Positions 61,576 through 64,000 of a stretch of 64,000 bases of DNA are shown here, one piece after another. Source of the stretch: Flavihumibacter rivuli. Lineage in GTDB: Bacteria; Bacteroidota; Bacteroidia; Chitinophagales; Chitinophagaceae. Each line of letters opens with the position of its first letter. Positions within the stretch are counted from its first letter, which is position 1. Position numbers and translations under genes: made by a program. The notes beneath the pieces are model-generated. The model was not told where the DNA came from and searched no databases. It worked only from the letters and a program-made list of their open reading frames with translations. The DNA lies in NCBI RefSeq assembly GCF_018595685.2, contig NZ_CP092334.1, forward strand, positions 2,012,001 to 2,076,000, read 5' to 3'.

Positions 61576-62121
61576 TTACGCTTTACGGCCCCTCTCTCCT
61601 ACCGCTTTCTGGTACAATTCGGGTTCTGTCTTGGGATCCGGGATCAACAGGTCGTTCTTACCATAAATGAAGGTCTGCCTGGCAAAGTTGGCCGGGGCAA
61701 ATGTCTCACTCAGGTAGATGGCGTCCTTGGGACAGGCTTCCTCACAGAGTCCGCAGAAGATGCAGCGCAGCATATTGATCTCATACTTGGCGGCATACTT
61801 CTCTTCACGGTACAGGTGCTCTTCACCCGGCTGGCGTTCCGCTGCTTCCATGGTAATGGCTTCAGCAGGACAGGCCACTGCACAGAGTCCACAAGCAGTG
61901 CAACGCTCCCTTCCCTCCTCGTCACGGTTCAGGATATGCAGGCCACGGAACACGGGGCTGAATGGACGCTTTTCTTCAGGGTACTTGATGGTAGCCTTCT
62001 TCTTGAAGAAGTGGGTAAGGGTTACACCCATACCTTTCGCGATAGCCGGAATGTACATCTTATCCCAGATGGTCATCGGCTTGCGGTCAACAGCTTTTGA
62101 TCTGTTAGTTAGTGCTTGCAT
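61576..62121 (-). CDS. nuoI: NADH-quinone oxidoreductase subunit I
   Basis: 181 residues. Two 4Fe-4S motifs, CTACGLCAVACP and CIFCGLCEEACP, bind clusters N6a and N6b of complex I. The N-terminal helices contact NuoH. Intact, 90 bp after nuoH in the same operon. Confidence 0.98.
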   Translation of the reverse strand: MQALTNRSKAVDRKPMTIWDKMYIPAIAKGMGVTLTHFFKKKATIKYPEEKRPFSPVFRGLHILNRDEEGRERCTACGLCAVACPAEAITMEAAERQPGEEHLYREEKYAAKYEINMLRCIFCGLCEEACPKDAIYLSETFAPANFARQTFIYGKNDLLIPDPKTEPELYQKAVGERGRKA

Positions 62122-62211
62122 AATTGTACAGCGTTTAGCAGAGGCTGTTAGCTGTTTCTTTTAGGGTTCGCAAAATTATTTCTAATGTGCTTTCAGTCCA
62201 AGTTTACCGGA

Positions 62212-63279
62212 TCAGAACTGCCATCCATTCTGCTTCAGCAGTACCAGGGCTCCGGTCACCAGCATATTCAACAGGGCCAGCGGTATCAATCCTTTCCAAC
62301 CCAAGTTCATCAGCTGGTCATAGCGGAAGCGCGGGATGGTCCAGCGCACCCACATGAAAAAGAAGATGAAGCCTACCACTTTAGCGAACAGCGACAGACC
62401 CTGAAGGGCAGCCACTCCGTTCACACCTATGCTATTGGCCAGGTTGGCATCGTTCACGAATGGGATATCATACCCACCGAAATAAAGGGTTGCCATTACT
62501 GCGCTGCTGATGAACATGTTGATGTATTCAGCAAAAAGGTAAAAGCCCAGCTTCATGGATGAATATTCCTGGTGGTAACCAAAGTTCAATTCGTTCTCCG
62601 CTTCAGGAAGGTCGAATGGTGTACGGTTACATTCAGCAAAGGCACAGATCATGAAGATCAGGAAGCCCAGTGGCTGGTAAACAATATTCCAGAGACCGAC
62701 TACCTGCTGCTCAACGATGGTCTTCATGCTCAGGGAACCGGTCAGCATCAACAGTGCGATGATGGAAAGGCCCATCGCCAGTTCGTAGGAGATCATCTGT
62801 GAAGCACCGCGCAGTGCAGCCAGCAGGGAGAATTTGTTGTTGGAAGCCCAACCACCGATCATGATACCATACACACCCATGCTCACCACACCAAAGATGT
62901 AAAGGATACCAATATTGATATCAGCGATCTGCAGGTCTACACTCCTACCAAATACCTCGATCTTTCCGCCCCAGGGAATAACGGCACTGGTCATCATGGC
63001 GGTCATCATGGCCAATGCAGGTCCCAATACGAAAAGGAACTTGTTGGAGGCATTGGGGATGATCTCTTCCTTCATGAACAACTTCACACCATCGGCCAGG
63101 GGTTGCAATAATCCACCGGGACCCGCACGGTTGGGACCAATACGGTCCTGCATGAAAGCTGCCACCTTACGCTCTGCCCATGTTGAGTACATGGCGATCA
63201 GGAGCGATACGGTGATAATGCCACCGATCAGGATGGCCTTCTCCAGCAAAAAGATCAGGTCTATTTCCAGTAAAAACAT
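62212..63279 (-). CDS. nuoH: NADH-quinone oxidoreductase subunit H
   Basis: 355 residues, about eight helices. Conserved quinone-chamber blocks: RKVAAFMQDRIGPNRAGPGGLLQPLADGVKLFMKEEI, ASNNKFSLLAALRGASQMISYE and CNRTPFDLPEAENELNFGYHQEYSSM. Anchors the quinone site of complex I. Lies 49 bp after nuoG. Confidence 0.98.
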   Translation of the reverse strand: MFLLEIDLIFLLEKAILIGGIITVSLLIAMYSTWAERKVAAFMQDRIGPNRAGPGGLLQPLADGVKLFMKEEIIPNASNKFLFVLGPALAMMTAMMTSAVIPWGGKIEVFGRSVDLQIADINIGILYIFGVVSMGVYGIMIGGWASNNKFSLLAALRGASQMISYELAMGLSIIALLMLTGSLSMKTIVEQQVVGLWNIVYQPLGFLIFMICAFAECNRTPFDLPEAENELNFGYHQEYSSMKLGFYLFAEYINMFISSAVMATLYFGGYDIPFVNDANLANSIGVNGVAALQGLSLFAKVVGFIFFFMWVRWTIPRFRYDQLMNLGWKGLIPLALLNMLVTGALVLLKQNGWQF

Positions 63280-63328
63280 AGTTGGTTGATTCCTTTATTG
63301 TTTCCCGGCCTTCGGGGCCGGTGCAATA

Positions 63329-64000
63329 TTATTTCTCTTCGTTCTTCTTTTTGAACACGGCGCTGGTGGCGGGGCCATCCAGTTTCGATAATTCGATCTC
63401 CGGCCTGTTCACCTCACTCACGCTGTGGATGTCCATCAGCAGCTTGGGTGACCTGCCGCCCATCACTTCGGGCATGGTTTCCCTGGGTACTTTCAGGTGC
63501 TCATAGTGACCTTGTGAGATCACGGAGTGACGGCTCACATGGGAAGGACCTTCGATCACCCAGTCGCTCACTTTCTTCTTATCGAAGCGGCATTCGTTAC
63601 AGATCCATCCGGGTTTGCCATCGGTAGTATCTTTCACTTCACCCCATTCGTCCTTGCGGGCAGTTACGCGGTATACTTCATCGCCCCTCATCCACAGCTG
63701 CACCTCGCCGCTGCACTTGGGACAGTCGCGGTGGGCATCAACGGGCTTGGTGAACCATACGCGGTTCTTGAAGCGGAAGGTCTTATCGGTGAGGGCGCCA
63801 ACAGGGCATACATCGATCACGTTACCGATGAAGTCGTTATCGAGCGCTTTCTCAATATAGGTTGCGATCTCTGCGTGGTCGCCGCGGTCCAGAACTCCGT
63901 GTACGCGCTTCTCTGTCAGCTGGTCGGCTGTGAACACGCAGCGGTAGCAAAGGATACAACGGGTCATGTGCAGCTGGATATAGGGACCCAGGTCATGCTT
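63329..64000 (-). CDS. nuoG: NADH-quinone oxidoreductase subunit G (5' part outside window), short form
   Basis: About 223 C-terminal codons are visible; the 5' part lies beyond the right edge. Cluster-binding motifs: CILCYRC, VIDVCPVGALTDK, then CPKCSG and ICNECR of the next domain. After residues like VFKKKNEEK the gene simply stops, so the large molybdopterin-oxidoreductase-like C-terminal domain of E. coli NuoG is absent. Short NuoG is usual in Bacteroidota. Peripheral-arm electron-wire subunit of complex I. In frame to the last base of the window. Confidence 0.93.
   Translation of the reverse strand, partial: KHDLGPYIQLHMTRCILCYRCVFTADQLTEKRVHGVLDRGDHAEIATYIEKALDNDFIGNVIDVCPVGALTDKTFRFKNRVWFTKPVDAHRDCPKCSGEVQLWMRGDEVYRVTARKDEWGEVKDTTDGKPGWICNECRFDKKKVSDWVIEGPSHVSRHSVISQGHYEHLKVPRETMPEVMGGRSPKLLMDIHSVSEVNRPEIELSKLDGPATSAVFKKKNEEK

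Noticed and set aside
1..64000. CRISPR arrays, tRNA or rRNA genes, intact transposases, prophage genes
   Set aside because: Intergenic regions were read on both strands; no regularly spaced repeats, cloverleaf T-arm signatures or transposase frames were recognised.

Overview
The window comes from a Bacteroidota genome, most likely family Chitinophagaceae. The evidence is a TonB–ExbB–ExbD–ExbD operon, a short NuoG without its molybdopterin-like domain, a DUF7948 secreted protein, LytTR/LytS regulation, many signal peptides ending in A-Q, moderate GC, and starts that mostly lack strong Shine-Dalgarno sites and have A/T-rich leaders. No rRNA, tRNA, CRISPR array, intact transposon or prophage was seen.

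Layout. (1) 1-8.3 kb, minus strand: a DUF7948 protein (3' end missing), recG, and an exopolysaccharide set (two GT2 glycosyltransferases, a receiver–sugar-transferase fusion, a degenerate receiver, a ROK sugar kinase), with a sugar porter diverging at 8.4 kb. (2) 9.8-23.3 kb, both strands: carbohydrate and secreted functions (YgiD-like dioxygenase, lysine-type methyltransferase, TPR protein, NIPSNAP, sialate O-acetylesterase, Tat-exported GFO/IDH/MocA oxidoreductase, TolB-like propeller, lipoprotein esterase, GT39 protein). (3) 24.3-26.6 kb: a LytTR regulator, a LytS-type kinase and a cupin. (4) 26.9-32.4 kb, plus strand: a tight eight-gene operon. It joins a cbb3-like oxidase subunit I and a CcoO–cytochrome c fusion to two unfamiliar small membrane-anchored proteins, a group III truncated globin, a four-helix membrane protein, the RIC/ScdA iron-sulfur repair protein and a hemerythrin. 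It looks like a respiratory and nitrosative-stress unit. (5) 34.1-46.4 kb, minus strand: a defence/addiction island with a split-HipA (HipBST-type) toxin-antitoxin, a decayed copy of the 20.4-kb esterase, a HEPN-like protein, HigB with a HigA–IrrE fusion, a PD-(D/E)XK-like protein and a complete type I restriction system with its own XRE regulator. (6) 46.6-64 kb, housekeeping: mnmE, tonB/exbD/exbD/exbB, a large zinc metalloprotease, an FtsX-type permease, and nuoN-M-L-K-J-I-H-G of respiratory complex I. nuoL is interrupted by a one-base frameshift.

Most interesting: the NO/oxidase operon with its unrecognised small proteins; the HipBST locus with two well-formed operator palindromes; two unassigned island proteins with nuclease-like motifs; the esterase pseudogene inside the island; and a family of inverted intergenic repeats near 48.1, 54.2 and 60.9 kb. 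All functions are inferred from reading sequence only; no database search was run.
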